Origin: Bacillota bacterium
GTDB taxonomy: Bacteria > Bacillota > Clostridia > Lachnospirales > Anaerotignaceae
Direction of reading: 5' to 3'
Assembly (NCBI GenBank): GCA_021768705.1
Contig: JAETUG010000014.1
Location: forward strand, 1 to 58,077
DNA: 58,077 bases
Shown piece after piece: positions 15,846 through 24,195 of the stretch. Both the position numbers and the translations under genes were made by a program. The notes beneath the pieces are model-generated. The model ran no database searches and was not told the DNA's origin. It worked only from the letters and a program-made list of their open reading frames with translations. The number at the start of each line of letters is the position of its first letter. Within the stretch, counting starts at the first letter, position 1.

Positions 15846-16619
15846 TTAATCATGCAAGAAGCCTGTCAGAGGATCCGATGCGGATGCGCCTCTGGTCAAC
15901 ACTCTGCCCAAACCGGAAAGATATGCTTTTCTGCCTGCTTCGATGGCCTGACGGAATGCCGCTGCCATCAGGGGCAGATCGCCTGCTGTTGCCAGCGCTG
16001 TATTTGCCATGATCGCCGCTGCGCCCATTTCCATAGCTTCGCAAGCCTGAGAAGGTCTGCCAATGCCTGCGTCTACAATAACAGGCAGATCGATTTCGTC
16101 CACCAAAATCTGGATGAATTCTCTGGTTGCCAGCCCTTTATTGGAACCGATGGGAGAAGCCAAAGGCATAATGGTGGCTGCACCTGCATTTACCAAATCC
16201 CTTGCCACATTCAGGTCGGGATACATATAAGGCATAACCACAAAGCCTTCCTTTGCCAAGATTTCAGTAGCCTTAATGGTTTCATAGTTATCGGGCAACA
16301 GATATTTGCTGTCACGCATGATCTCTACCTTCACAAAATCACCACAGCCCAGTTCCCTTGCCAAACGAGCGATACGCACCGCTTCTTCCGCATTTCTTGC
16401 GCCGGAGGTATTGGGCAGCAGTGTGACATTCTTGGGGATATAGTCCAGAATGTTTTCCTGTTCCTTTGTATTGGCACGGCGTACTGCCAGTGTGATGATC
16501 TCCGCACCGGCGTCTTTCACCGCCGCTTCGATCAGCTTCAGGGAATATTTCCCGGAACCCAGAATAAATCTGGAATTGAATTCATGGCCGCCAATGATGA
16601 GTTTATCTTCTTTCTGCAT
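15846..16619 (-). CDS. thiG: Thiazole synthase ThiG
   Basis: This 257-residue protein starts at ATG 16619, after AAGAAGGG. It has the family motifs [11 protein letters not shown] at the N-terminus, the DFVKVEIM segment with the Schiff-base lysine, and [13 protein letters not shown] near the C-terminus. It condenses deoxyxylulose phosphate, dehydroglycine from ThiH and sulfur from ThiS thiocarboxylate into thiazole phosphate. It lies 29 bp after thiF. Confidence 0.96.
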   Translation of the reverse strand: MQKEDKLIIGGHEFNSRFILGSGKYSLKLIEAAVKDAGAEIITLAVRRANTKEQENILDYIPKNVTLLPNTSGARNAEEAVRIARLARELGCGDFVKVEIMRDSKYLLPDNYETIKATEILAKEGFVVMPYMYPDLNVARDLVNAGAATIMPLASPIGSNKGLATREFIQILVDEIDLPVIVDAGIGRPSQACEAMEMGAAAIMANTALATAGDLPLMAAAFRQAIEAGRKAYLSGLGRVLTRGASASDPLTGFLHD

Positions 16620-16648
16620 GAAAATCCCTTCTTTCTTGGTTTTTAGAA

Positions 16649-17290
16649 TCATGGTTCAAAATTTCCAGAAAGAATCCGCAAAACCATATGCGCCTGATGG
16701 GCTGCACACAGCATCACACGAGGTGCCACCAATCCAATGTTATCTGCCACATCGCTGATTCCATCTCCGCATAGATAAAAACGGTTCGTGATCCTTCTGG
16801 TTTGGATACTGTTGGCAGAGCCAAGCCCCGCCATACCGGAAGCAGCGATCAGATATTTCGTATGTAATTTTTCCAGCACGCCATTGACCAGCATGGCTTT
16901 TGCTTCCGCCCTGTCAAAGGCCTCGCAAATGAGATCGGCTTCGGAAAGGAGTTCTTCAAGGTTTTCCTCTGTCACGGCAACTGCATGGGTCTCCACCTTG
17001 ATATAGGGTGCAATCTCCCGCAGGTTTTCCGCCAGAGCCTCTGTTTTAAATCTTCCGATCTGGTCCGCCTTATATTGCTGCCGATGCAGGTTGGAAATAT
17101 CCACCTTATCAAAATCCACCAAGATCAGCTTGCCGATGCCTGCCCTTGCCAAAGAAACGGCAATGTTGGAGCCCAATCCGCCTAAGCCGCAGATAGCAAC
17201 GGTGCTGTTGGTAAATTTCTGCTGCAGGTCTTTTCCGTGCCTTGCTTCCAGTTCTCGCTGCATGTCTTCCTTACTCGGAATACAGCGCAA
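16649..17290 (-). CDS. thiF: ThiF-family ThiS adenylyltransferase
   Basis: This protein of about 213 residues has the E1-like nucleotide-binding [18 protein letters not shown] and [17 protein letters not shown]. It is the short ThiF form (ThiF family 2) found next to thiS-thiG-thiH in clostridia. It adenylates the ThiS C-terminal glycine. A TTG start at 17290 has AGGAGG eight bases upstream, within the thiS Gly codons; a GTG at 17299 is possible but overlaps that site. The gene overlaps the thiS end, so coupling is expected. Confidence 0.92.
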   Translation of the reverse strand: MRCIPSKEDMQRELEARHGKDLQQKFTNSTVAICGLGGLGSNIAVSLARAGIGKLILVDFDKVDISNLHRQQYKADQIGRFKTEALAENLREIAPYIKVETHAVAVTEENLEELLSEADLICEAFDRAEAKAMLVNGVLEKLHTKYLIAASGMAGLGSANSIQTRRITNRFYLCGDGISDVADNIGLVAPRVMLCAAHQAHMVLRILSGNFEP

Positions 17291-17291
17291 A

Positions 17292-17486
17292 TCAACCACC
17301 TCCTACAAAATTGACTACTTCGATGACATCGCCTTCCTGCAGAACCGTTTCGCCATATTTTGCTTTGGGTACGATCTCGCCGTTGCACTCTACAGCGATA
17401 CGCATGGGATCATACTTTGTCGATGCCAAATATTCTGCCAGTGTCTTGCCGGCCATATCCAGGGGTTCCCCATTGATCTTCACCAT
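17292..17486 (-). CDS. thiS: Sulfur carrier protein ThiS
   Basis: This 64-residue ubiquitin-fold protein starts at ATG 17486 after AGGAGGTGAGAAG. It ends VVNFVGGG, carrying the Gly-Gly tail that is thiocarboxylated for thiazole formation. The tail has a third glycine, one more than usual before the stop. It leads thiS-thiF-thiG-thiH-thiE2, downstream of a TPP riboswitch and a second terminator-like hairpin. Confidence 0.95.
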   Translation of the reverse strand: MVKINGEPLDMAGKTLAEYLASTKYDPMRIAVECNGEIVPKAKYGETVLQEGDVIEVVNFVGGG

Positions 17487-17512
17487 TCTTCTCACCTCCT
17501 TTTTACGAAAAA

Positions 17513-17545
17513 CGAATGGAAAACCATTCGCAAGGCTTCGCCTTA
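17513..17545 (-). promoter_or_regulatory. Second hairpin and U-run just before thiS
   Basis: On the minus strand CGAATGG-TTTT-CCATTCG is followed by TTTTTCG, the form of an intrinsic terminator, 27 bp before thiS. It is preceded by AAGGC-GAA-GCCTT and further small hairpins (CCCCGTTGGGG, GTCCGAAGGAC). A terminator placed inside the leader implies a second regulatory decision after the TPP switch. The HMP-PP (thiS-motif) riboswitch class is terminator-embedded and sits before thiS, so it is a candidate, but I cannot confirm its consensus. Confidence 0.45.
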
Positions 17546-17609
17546 CTTCTATGCCCCAACGGGGTCACAGTCCTTCGGACTATGAAATGTTGCTCCGCAA
17601 ATCAATTAC

Positions 17610-17668
17610 AGAACATAAGAAGGGAAGTTACCCTGATTTGGCAACTTCCCTTGTACTGTCTTTTTCAG
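17610..17668 (-). promoter_or_regulatory. Expression platform of the thiS TPP riboswitch
   Basis: GGGAAGTT and AACTTCCC close a hairpin with a following U-containing tail. Its loop CCAAATCAGG (plus strand 17632-17641 complement) pairs perfectly over 10 nt with CCTGATTTGG of the aptamer (plus 17690-17699 complement). Aptamer folding and antiterminator pairing are therefore mutually exclusive, the usual OFF switch with TPP. Confidence 0.7.
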
Positions 17669-17752
17669 GCATCCCTACGTTGGCATTATCCAAATCAGGT
17701 GTATGGGTCGAAGGCTTTCGCCTTCCTCTCAGCCTGTAACACAAGCTCCCCG
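17669..17752 (-). promoter_or_regulatory. TPP riboswitch (THI element) before thiS
   Basis: The minus-strand sequence has all hallmark parts: a GGGGAGC opening, CUGAGAGGAAGG (pyrimidine sensor), GACCC, ACCUGAUUUGGAUAAUGCC and AACGUAGGGA (pyrophosphate sensor). It lies about 180 bp before thiS. It binds thiamine pyrophosphate and should shut off thiSFGH-thiE2. The 318-bp gap 17496-17813 is filled by this aptamer, its platform and a second hairpin. Confidence 0.96.
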
Positions 17753-17813
17753 CTGGCTATTCACTTGCAATTTCATTATATACCCGCCTTCTCAAAAAGG
17801 CAAGGCTGTTTCC

Positions 17814-18575
17814 TCAATATCCCAGCAGCTTATTGACAAAATAAGGGAACTGGATGAGCCACCAAGGCCAATCGTGGTTCACATCCTCTCCCCAAAGGTC
17901 TACCCATGCAGGCACGTCCAGGCGATGGAACTGCTCCTGCATGATGTGGGCATCGGCTTTGGCTTCATCCTCCCATGCGCCTTGACCACAGCAGATGATG
18001 ATTTTGCCCTGACGAAACTGTTCCACCAAGGGATGGTCATAGGGCATCTGGGGCAGATAATCCACAGGGGAATTATAATAAATATCCAAATCATCATAAT
18101 GGGGGAAGAAATATCCCGCATGGAACAGACCACTCAGGGAAAGACAGCCGCCAAAGAGATCCGGTCTCCGCAGGTAGAAATTCACACAATGATATCCGCC
18201 CATGCTGGCGCCGCTCAAAATGACCTTGCCATAGTAGGGTGTAGGGTCTGTTTCCCCATGGATTCGGTGCAAACTGGGCATAAATTCCTCGCAGATATAT
18301 TTAAACCACTGCTCATGCCACAGAATGCGCCCATGATAATCACCCCCGGTGGCACTCCATGTTTCTTCATCCACACAGCCAACGCAAAACAGCTGTAACC
18401 GTCCGTTTTCCAGATGATCCGCAACCGTATCGATCATGCCGCGGTCTTCAAAATCGTAAAATTTCCCGTCCTGACAGGGAAATACCACGATGGGCAGACC
18501 TGCGTGACCGTATACCTTAAATTCCATATCACGATTCAGGTTATGAGAATATTCTTTATAATAACGAGTATGCAT
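17814..18575 (-). CDS. Putative esterase, EstD/alpha-beta hydrolase family
   Basis: This 253-residue cytoplasmic protein has no signal peptide. The nucleophile elbow GASMGGYH places the catalytic Ser near residue 125; a late Asp and the VNHDW histidine complete a triad. The family includes small esterases annotated as esterase D-like (PF00756); the substrate is unknown. The start follows GGGGGAAGAAGG. It lies upstream of the TPP riboswitch on the same strand but with its own unit; its stop is 62 bp before the aptamer, so read-through into the leader is possible. Confidence 0.8.
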   Translation of the reverse strand: MHTRYYKEYSHNLNRDMEFKVYGHAGLPIVVFPCQDGKFYDFEDRGMIDTVADHLENGRLQLFCVGCVDEETWSATGGDYHGRILWHEQWFKYICEEFMPSLHRIHGETDPTPYYGKVILSGASMGGYHCVNFYLRRPDLFGGCLSLSGLFHAGYFFPHYDDLDIYYNSPVDYLPQMPYDHPLVEQFRQGKIIICCGQGAWEDEAKADAHIMQEQFHRLDVPAWVDLWGEDVNHDWPWWLIQFPYFVNKLLGY

Positions 18576-18638
18576 CCTTCTTCCCCCTTCTTTTTTGTTC
18601 TATAACTTCTCTGCGAAAGCAAATTCATCTGCTTCAAA

Positions 18639-19577
18639 TTAAATTCCTATCAGATTTACAAAATATACTCCATATCCGATCAATAAAACAACGCCGCCCC
18701 CTCGGCTCAATTCCTGTTTTCTTACCACACAGAGCAGCAAAAGCACCGTTGCTACCACTGCGGCGATACTATCCATCAGGAAAGAAGCACTATATACCAC
18801 AGGCGTAATCAAGGCTGTTGTACCCACCACAAACAGGATATTGAACAGATTGCTGCCGACGATATTTCCCACGGCAATCTCAGATTTGCCTTTCATTGCT
18901 GCTGTCACGCTGGTCACCAGTTCCGGCAGGGAGGTTCCCAATGCTACGATAGTCAGCCCAATGATCCTTTCGCTCAGGTTGAAGATACGGGCAATTTCCG
19001 TTGCTGCATCCACCGCCACATCACTGCCCCAAACGATCAGTGCCACACCAATCATCACCAAAAACAGCAGCCTGGGCATAGATTTTGGTTCTTCCTCTTC
19101 TTCCGGCTCTGCCACCACACCATTTCTCGCCATCCGCAGCAGATACAGCAGATACAGGATCATAAATCCCCATAAAATCACGCCTTCCCATCGACTGATC
19201 ACTTGGTCTTGCAAACCCAATACCACCATAACGACGGATACAAAAATCATAAAGGGGATTTCGTAACGAACGGTAGAACGCTGTACGCCAATGGCACGAA
19301 TCACCGCCGTCAGTCCCAAAATCAACAGAACGTTTAAGATATTACTGCCCAATACATTCCCGATGGTGATTTCCGCACTGCCTTTCAATGCAGCAGAAAT
19401 GCTGACCGCCGCTTCCGGGGCACTGGTGCCCATGGCAACGATCGTTAAACCAATGACCAGCTGGGGGATGCCAAATCGGTCGGCAATATTGGCTGCGCCT
19501 TCCACAAACCAATCCGCTCCTTTCACCAGCATCACAAAGCCGATCACTAATGTTACAAGTTCAATCAATAGTTCCAT
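18639..19577 (-). CDS. Calcium/sodium antiporter, CaxA/YrbG family
   Basis: This 312-residue protein has ten predicted membrane segments in two homologous halves. Each half carries an alpha-repeat: GTSAPEAAVSISA with GSNILNVLLILG in the first, and GTSLPELVTSVTAA with GSNLFNILFVVG in the second. An acidic loop (EPEEEEEP) separates them. Members exchange Ca2+ for Na+ or H+ across the cytoplasmic membrane. It is a single gene, 63 bp upstream of the esterase on the same strand. Confidence 0.93.
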   Translation of the reverse strand: MELLIELVTLVIGFVMLVKGADWFVEGAANIADRFGIPQLVIGLTIVAMGTSAPEAAVSISAALKGSAEITIGNVLGSNILNVLLILGLTAVIRAIGVQRSTVRYEIPFMIFVSVVMVVLGLQDQVISRWEGVILWGFMILYLLYLLRMARNGVVAEPEEEEEPKSMPRLLFLVMIGVALIVWGSDVAVDAATEIARIFNLSERIIGLTIVALGTSLPELVTSVTAAMKGKSEIAVGNIVGSNLFNILFVVGTTALITPVVYSASFLMDSIAAVVATVLLLLCVVRKQELSRGGGVVLLIGYGVYFVNLIGI

Positions 19578-19743
19578 AAATCAAATCTCTCCATTTTCAG
19601 TTTTCTCAGGACACACTATCCTGATTATACCCCCCAAAGGCAGAAAAATCCACTATATCTTCTTTTTTATGGTATGATTGGCTTTTATGATCTCCGCCCC
19701 ACCTTTTTCAATTTGAAGTCAGCCATCAAGCATGCAAGGTTTT

Positions 19744-19791
19744 TTCTACATAAAAAAACAACGAGTATACCCGTTGCTTTTTTATGTAGAA
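19744..19791. terminator. Long bidirectional hairpin in a gene-free gap
   Basis: TTCTACATAAAAAA and TTTTTTATGTAGAA pair perfectly around CAACG-AGTATAC-CCGTTG. Outer arms CATCAA and TTGATG extend it further. The gap 19578-20003 (426 bp) otherwise holds small AT-rich palindromes (TAGTTATAACTA; TAGATT/AATCTA), possible operators or promoters, and the rplL terminator; I see no supported gene in it. Confidence 0.65.
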
Positions 19792-19940
19792 AGTGTTTTT
19801 TGATGGTTTTCCGATTGGCTCTTTCGGATTTTGTAGAAAGGAATAATTCTTATAATTAGTTATAACTAACTATAGATTTATTATAATCTATCAAATCCTA
19901 TCTGTCAACTAGTTTTTTCATTTTTTAAAAATTTCTCTAC

Positions 19941-19970
19941 AAAAAAATCCGCAGGAAAATTCCTGCGGAT
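19941..19970 (-). terminator. Terminator after rplL
   Basis: On the minus strand ATCCGCAGGAA-TTTT-CCTGCGGAT followed by TTTTTTG. It closes the rplKAJL operon 34 bp after the rplL stop. Confidence 0.9.
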
Positions 19971-20003
19971 TTCAAGGATTCTTAGGATTTCAGAAGGGCT
20001 GAA

Positions 20004-20378
20004 TTACTTCAGTGTTACTTTAGCGCCAACTTCTTCCAGTTTTGCTTTGATTGCTTCAGCATCTTCTTTGGAAGCCTGTTCTTTCAGAACCTTGGGAGCG
20101 CCGTCTACAGCTTCTTTTGCTTCTTTCAGACCCAGACCTGTTACTTCACGAACAACTTTGATTACTTTGATTTTTTCGGAACCAACTTCTGTCAGTTCAA
20201 CGTCAAATTCTGTTTTTTCTTCAGCTGCTGCGCCTGCTGCGGGACCAGCTACTACTGCTACGCCTGCTGCTGCGGATACGCCGAATTCTTCTTCTGCTGC
20301 TTTTACCAGATCATTCAGTTCCAGTACTGTCAGTTCTTTTACTGCTGCGATGATTTCTTCGATTGTCAGTTTTGCCAT
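20004..20378 (-). CDS. rplL: Ribosomal protein L7/L12
   Basis: This 124-residue protein has an N-terminal dimerisation helix, an Ala/Gly-rich hinge (residues about 35-55) and the C-terminal factor-binding domain with the conserved [20 protein letters not shown] region. It forms the flexible stalk that recruits translation GTPases. It is the last gene of the operon; a terminator follows instead of rpoB. The gap to rplJ (229 bp) is unusually long and holds hairpins. Confidence 0.98.
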   Translation of the reverse strand: MAKLTIEEIIAAVKELTVLELNDLVKAAEEEFGVSAAAGVAVVAGPAAGAAAEEKTEFDVELTEVGSEKIKVIKVVREVTGLGLKEAKEAVDGAPKVLKEQASKEDAEAIKAKLEEVGAKVTLK

Positions 20379-20607
20379 TGTAAAGCACCTCCGATAATAT
20401 TTGGTTTTAGTCTCAATAATTTAATGATTTTTGTTCATAAAAGTCGATTGTTCCGTGCTGCGCACTCTCACAATCGCCAGCCACATTCGCAAATCGCTCT
20501 GCTACGCAAAGCTTCTTTGCTCATGTCAGCTTGCCCGTCCTATGCTCATGCACTCCTGCGAGCAAGCTCGCATCGCCCATGACCGCACGCCGGGGCTTTT
20601 AAACAGA
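20379..20607 (-). repeat. Hairpin-rich 229-bp spacer between rplJ and rplL
   Basis: The spacer contains CGATTGT/ACAATCG (20445-20476), GCAAAG-CTT-CTTTGC-like (20506-20520) and the perfect TGCGAGC-AA-GCTCGCA (20557-20572). Base composition is richer in G+C than neighbouring gaps. rplJ-rplL spacers are normally short, so this could be an inserted repeat or an RNA processing/attenuation region. No gene is supported. Confidence 0.45.
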
Positions 20608-21108
20608 TTATTCTGCTGCTGTTTCGCCATCTTTCTTTGCGATCTGGTCGATAACGCGTGCGAAAGAGGACAGGGGGCTCTTGAAGCTGCCCAGCAGTTT
20701 GGACAGCAGTACGTCTCTGGAAGGGATATCTGCGATCAGCTTCATGCCGTCTGCATCATATACGATACCTTCTACTACACCTGCTTTGAATTCCAGTTCT
20801 TTAACATCCTTTGCTACTTTGTTCAGGATGCTTGCACCAACTGTTGCATCTTCATAAGAGAATGCAAATGCACTGGGGCCTGCCAGATATTCATCCAGAC
20901 CTTCAAACTGTGTACCCTGGATTGCGAAATGCACCATTGTATTTTTGTAAACTTTATAGTCAACGCCTGCATCTCTGAGCTGTTTTCTCAGTGCAGTGTC
21001 CTGTTCTACAGTCAAGCCTCTTGCATCAACCATTACTACGGATGCTGCTCTTTCCAGCTTTTCTTTGATTTCGTTTACGACTACCTGTTTCTGTTCGATC
21101 TTTGCCAT
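20608..21108 (-). CDS. rplJ: Ribosomal protein L10
   Basis: This 166-residue protein starts at ATG 21108, after AAGGAGGTG. The N-terminal rRNA-binding domain has VVVDARGLTVEQDT-type residues, and the C-terminal helix binds L12 dimers. The open frame upstream to 21270 is the L10 leader RNA and not coding. L10 with L12 binds the leader in trans to repress the pair. Confidence 0.98.
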   Translation of the reverse strand: MAKIEQKQVVVNEIKEKLERAASVVMVDARGLTVEQDTALRKQLRDAGVDYKVYKNTMVHFAIQGTQFEGLDEYLAGPSAFAFSYEDATVGASILNKVAKDVKELEFKAGVVEGIVYDADGMKLIADIPSRDVLLSKLLGSFKSPLSSFARVIDQIAKKDGETAAE

Positions 21109-21154
21109 TGTTTCCTTACACCTCCTTGGAATCCTACTTTGTTTCATGTCATTG

Positions 21155-21262
21155 AAAAAGCCTCTTTGCACATAGACAAAGAGGCTCAAAAGCTCATCAG
21201 CAATCTTTCCTCGGCAGGATTTATGCGGCAAACCACACCTGCTGTCTACGGCAGTGTTCGAT
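21155..21262 (-). ncRNA. Ribosomal protein L10 leader with attenuator
   Basis: The minus strand carries CUGCCGUAGACAGCAGGUG, the conserved loop of the Firmicute L10 leader, then AAAUCCUGCCGAGGAAAG. It is followed by the hairpin GAGCCTCTTTG / CAAAGAGGCTTTTT (21155-21185), an attenuator terminator upstream of rplJ. Binding of the L10-L12 complex should favour termination. Confidence 0.9.
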
Positions 21263-21325
21263 TTTTTCATTCAACTTGTTTATCTTAACCCATAAACAAG
21301 CTCCTGTCAAGGATTTTTCCAAAGA

Positions 21326-22021
21326 TTATTCGGAAATTTTTGCCGGGTTTACTTTTACACCGGGGCCCATTGTTGTTGTCAGTACAACGCTCTTCAGGTA
21401 CTGACCCTTTGTAGCCTGAGGTTTTGCTTTTATTACTGCACTCATCAGAGTCTGGAAGTTTTCTGCCAGTTTCTCGGAACCGAAAGATACCTTGCCTACA
21501 GGCACATGAATGATGTTTGTTTTATCCAGACGGTATTCGATCTTACCAGCTTTGATGTCGTTGATTGCTTTTGTAACATCCATTGTTACTGTACCAGCTT
21601 TGGGGTTGGGCATCAGGCCTTTAGGACCCAGCACACGACCCAGACGACCAACAACGCCCATCATATCGGGTGTTGCTACTGCAACGTCGAAACCGAACCA
21701 GTTTTCATTCTGAATCTTAGGAATCAGATCTTCTGCGCCTACGAAATCCGCACCGGCTGCCAAAGCTTCTTCAGCCTTGTCGCCTTTTGCGAATACCAAT
21801 ACACGAACTGTTTTACCTGTACCGTGGGGAAGAACAACGGCACCACGAACCTGCTGATCAGCATGTCTGCTGTCAACGCCCAAACGAATATGTGCTTCTA
21901 CTGTAGCATCAAATTTTGTAGTAGATGTTTTCTGTACCAGATCAATTGCATCTGCTGTATCATACAGCATTGCGCTATCTACGAGTTTAGCTGCCTCGCT
22001 ATATTTTTTACCTCTTTTCAC
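21326..22021 (-). CDS. rplA: Ribosomal protein L1
   Basis: This 231-residue protein has a GTG start at 22021 with AAGGAGG upstream. It shows the L1 signature [18 protein letters not shown] and the flanking [17 protein letters not shown]. It binds 23S rRNA at the E-site stalk. It lies between rplK and the L10 leader. Confidence 0.98.
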   Translation of the reverse strand: MKRGKKYSEAAKLVDSAMLYDTADAIDLVQKTSTTKFDATVEAHIRLGVDSRHADQQVRGAVVLPHGTGKTVRVLVFAKGDKAEEALAAGADFVGAEDLIPKIQNENWFGFDVAVATPDMMGVVGRLGRVLGPKGLMPNPKAGTVTMDVTKAINDIKAGKIEYRLDKTNIIHVPVGKVSFGSEKLAENFQTLMSAVIKAKPQATKGQYLKSVVLTTTMGPGVKVNPAKISE

Positions 22022-22115
22022 TTTCGTGACCTCCTTATGTGGTAGTATCGGGAGAATTCCCTCCCACTCTATTCGCCGTAATTATTTGAAATTCTTTCCT
22101 GAATAAAATTGCGGC

Positions 22116-22541
22116 TTATTCTTCAACAACGATACCCATGCTTCTTGCTGTGCCACAGATCATTCTGTAAGCCGCTTCAACATCTGCTGCGTTCAGGTCG
22201 GGCATTTTCATTTCAGCAATTTTCATTACTTCAGCCTTAGGCAGTTTTGCAACCTTTGTTTTGTTAGGTGCGCCGGAAGCAGCTTCGATGCCGGCTGCTT
22301 TTTTCAGCAGAACTGCTGCGGGGGGTGTTTTTGTAACAAAAGAATAGCTTCTATCCTGATAAACTGTAATTACTACAGGGATGATCAGACCAGCCTGAGA
22401 TGCTGTTTTTTCATTGAATTCTTTGCAGAAGCCCATGATGTTCACACCATGCTGACCCAGTGCGGGACCAACAGGAGGAGCGGGTGTTGCCTTCGCTGCG
22501 GGGATCTGTAATTTAATATAACCTGTTACTTTCTTTGCCAT
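22116..22541 (-). CDS. rplK: Ribosomal protein L11
   Basis: This 141-residue protein has the N-terminal [22 protein letters not shown] motif and the C-terminal rRNA-binding domain ending GTARSMGI. It binds the GTPase-associated centre of 23S rRNA. Standard length; start after TAGGAGGTGCC. Confidence 0.98.
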   Translation of the reverse strand: MAKKVTGYIKLQIPAAKATPAPPVGPALGQHGVNIMGFCKEFNEKTASQAGLIIPVVITVYQDRSYSFVTKTPPAAVLLKKAAGIEAASGAPNKTKVAKLPKAEVMKIAEMKMPDLNAADVEAAYRMICGTARSMGIVVEE

Positions 22542-22666
22542 GATGGCACCTCCTATAAATGTGGTAATTAGCGGGGATTTTCCCTCCCACTCGGCAGAGT
22601 TTCCTGCCGTTTGACAAACAATTGACTAAATTTTGAAGCTTATTTGAAATTTTTTATCAAAGCTTA

Positions 22667-23224
22667 TCAGAGCTTATCTATCTGAGCGAAATCAAGCTCT
22701 ACCGGTGTCTCTCTGCCAAAGATGGAAAGACTTACGACCAGCGTCTTCTTGTTGGCGTTGATCTCTTTGATCTGTCCAACGGAATCCGCAAAAGGACCTG
22801 TAGCAACGCGAACATTGTCGCCAACTTCTACATCCAGATTTTCCACCTCGCCGCCGATCCCCATCGCACGCACTTCTGCGTCTGTCAGAGGAACGGGTTT
22901 GGAGCCCGGACCAACGAAGCTTGTTACGCCTCTTGTGTTTCGAACGACATACCATGTCTCGTCATTCATGATCATATTCAGCAGTACATAACCGGGAAAC
23001 ACTTTGCGCTGTACTGTTTTCTTCTGGCCGTCCTTCATTTCAACAACATCCTGCAGGGGAACGCTCACTTCAAAAATCTGATCCTGCATCCCTCTGTTTT
23101 CCACTGTTTTTTCAATGTTGGCTTTTACTTTGTTTTCATAGCCGCTGTAGGTATGAACAACGTACCATCTGGCTTCAGCAGATACTGCTTTTGTTTCCTC
23201 AGCTTTATTGATTTCTTCAGACAT
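22667..23224 (-). CDS. nusG: Transcription termination/antitermination factor NusG
   Basis: This 185-residue protein has an NGN domain (RWYVVHTYSGYENKVK and VFPGYVLLNM) at residues about 20-125 and a C-terminal KOW domain (VGDNVRVATGPFADSVGQI). An acidic N-terminal tail of about 17 residues precedes the NGN domain. It binds RNA polymerase and couples to the ribosome. It sits between secE and rplK as usual. Confidence 0.97.
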   Translation of the reverse strand: MSEEINKAEETKAVSAEARWYVVHTYSGYENKVKANIEKTVENRGMQDQIFEVSVPLQDVVEMKDGQKKTVQRKVFPGYVLLNMIMNDETWYVVRNTRGVTSFVGPGSKPVPLTDAEVRAMGIGGEVENLDVEVGDNVRVATGPFADSVGQIKEINANKKTLVVSLSIFGRETPVELDFAQIDKL

Positions 23225-23258
23225 TCTAAACCATCCTTTTTCTATTCGTTTCCGCTTA

Positions 23259-23525
23259 TTAACCTAAAAGACCGATGATCGCGCTGTAACCGGCAGTAAA
23301 CACCGTATCCATACAGAAAATAATTGCGCCAATGATGAAGGATGTAACAATAACTGTCGCTGTGCGCTTCACGACTTCAGGGCGTGTAGGCCATACGATC
23401 TTTTTGAACTCTGCCTTATAATCGGCAAAAGTATCTTTGTCATTGTTTTTCTTTTTTGTTGCTGCCTGCGCTGGCTTCGTTTGCTTCACTTCGTTCGTTG
23501 GGTTTGTGATGTTCTTTTCTTCCAA
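23259..23525 (-). CDS. secE: Preprotein translocase subunit SecE
   Basis: This 88-residue protein probably starts at TTG 23525, eight bases after AAGGAG; a GTG at 23534 overlaps that site. It has a Lys/Asn-rich cytoplasmic N-terminus, then EFKKIVWPTRPEVVKRTATV and one membrane helix, the SecE pattern of Gram-positives. It clamps SecY in the membrane channel. Confidence 0.95.
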   Translation of the reverse strand: MEEKNITNPTNEVKQTKPAQAATKKKNNDKDTFADYKAEFKKIVWPTRPEVVKRTATVIVTSFIIGAIIFCMDTVFTAGYSAIIGLLG

Positions 23526-23565
23526 TACGTTCACTCCTTAACTACGGAATGTCTCGCACACATGA

Positions 23566-23715
23566 TTATTTTGTTTCTTTATGCAGTGTGTGAGCTTTGC
23601 AGAACTTACAATATTTTTTGATTTCCATTCTGTCAGGCATAACTTTTTTGTCTTTGGTCGTGCTGTAGTTTCTCTGTTTGCACTCTGTGCAAGCCAAGGT
23701 AATTCTTGTTCTCAA
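23566..23715 (-). CDS. rpmG: Ribosomal protein L33
   Basis: This 49-residue protein starts at TTG 23715 (GAGGTG upstream), giving the family's standard length. Two CxxC pairs (CTEC and CKFC) form a zinc ribbon, so it is the zinc-binding C+ form rather than a Cys-free paralogue. It precedes secE, the usual arrangement. Confidence 0.96.
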   Translation of the reverse strand: MRTRITLACTECKQRNYSTTKDKKVMPDRMEIKKYCKFCKAHTLHKETK

Positions 23716-23880
23716 GATTTTCACCTCCGTCTCTGATGATGTGTTTTTTAACATAAAAAAAAGACCTGCGTCTTCTCATAAAGAATAACACAAGTCTCCC
23801 TTACTGTCAACAAAAAATCTCTGGAAATCCACAGTTTTCAGGCTTTTTCCCAGTTTTTTCGTCTAAAACAGGTGATTTTT

Positions 23881-24132
23881 TCACTGATTCTTCAAAAATT
23901 CTTCCAAAGCAATGGCCAACTGGTCGGGGCAACTGGTGCTTCTTCTGCCGCAGGTGATGCCTTTCAGTTTTTTTGCCGCTTCTTCGGGAGCCATCCCTTC
24001 TGCCAGAGCAGCAATGCCCTTGTGGTTGCCGTCGCAGCCGCCCAGGAAGCTGATGTTTTTCACGACACCGTCCTCTACGTCAAATTCCAGACGAACAGCG
24101 CAGATGCCTTTTGTATTATAGGTTACGTGCAT
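23881..24132 (-). CDS. TSCPD-domain protein
   Basis: This 83-residue protein carries the TSCPD motif near its C-terminus and conserved cysteines (GGCDGNHKG, ITCGRR, STSCPD). Similar domains occur at the C-terminus of some ribonucleotide reductases and as free proteins in clostridia. Its function is unknown; the Cys pattern suggests metal or redox chemistry. It is a single gene on the minus strand between the zinc transporter and rpmG. Confidence 0.85.
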   Translation of the reverse strand: MHVTYNTKGICAVRLEFDVEDGVVKNISFLGGCDGNHKGIAALAEGMAPEEAAKKLKGITCGRRSTSCPDQLAIALEEFLKNQ

Positions 24133-24195
24133 GATTCTATCTCCTTTCTCTCTGCATTAGAGATAAGATAGCATAATTTTCGACAAAACTCAACT

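Noticed and set aside
15132-16646. 504-codon plus-strand ORF opposite thiH and thiG
   Set aside because: Antisense shadow of two clear thiamine genes, low-quality composition and no ribosome site.
19674-19859. 61-codon ORF in the gap before the rplL terminator
   Set aside because: No ribosome site, crosses a long bidirectional hairpin, and the residues look random.
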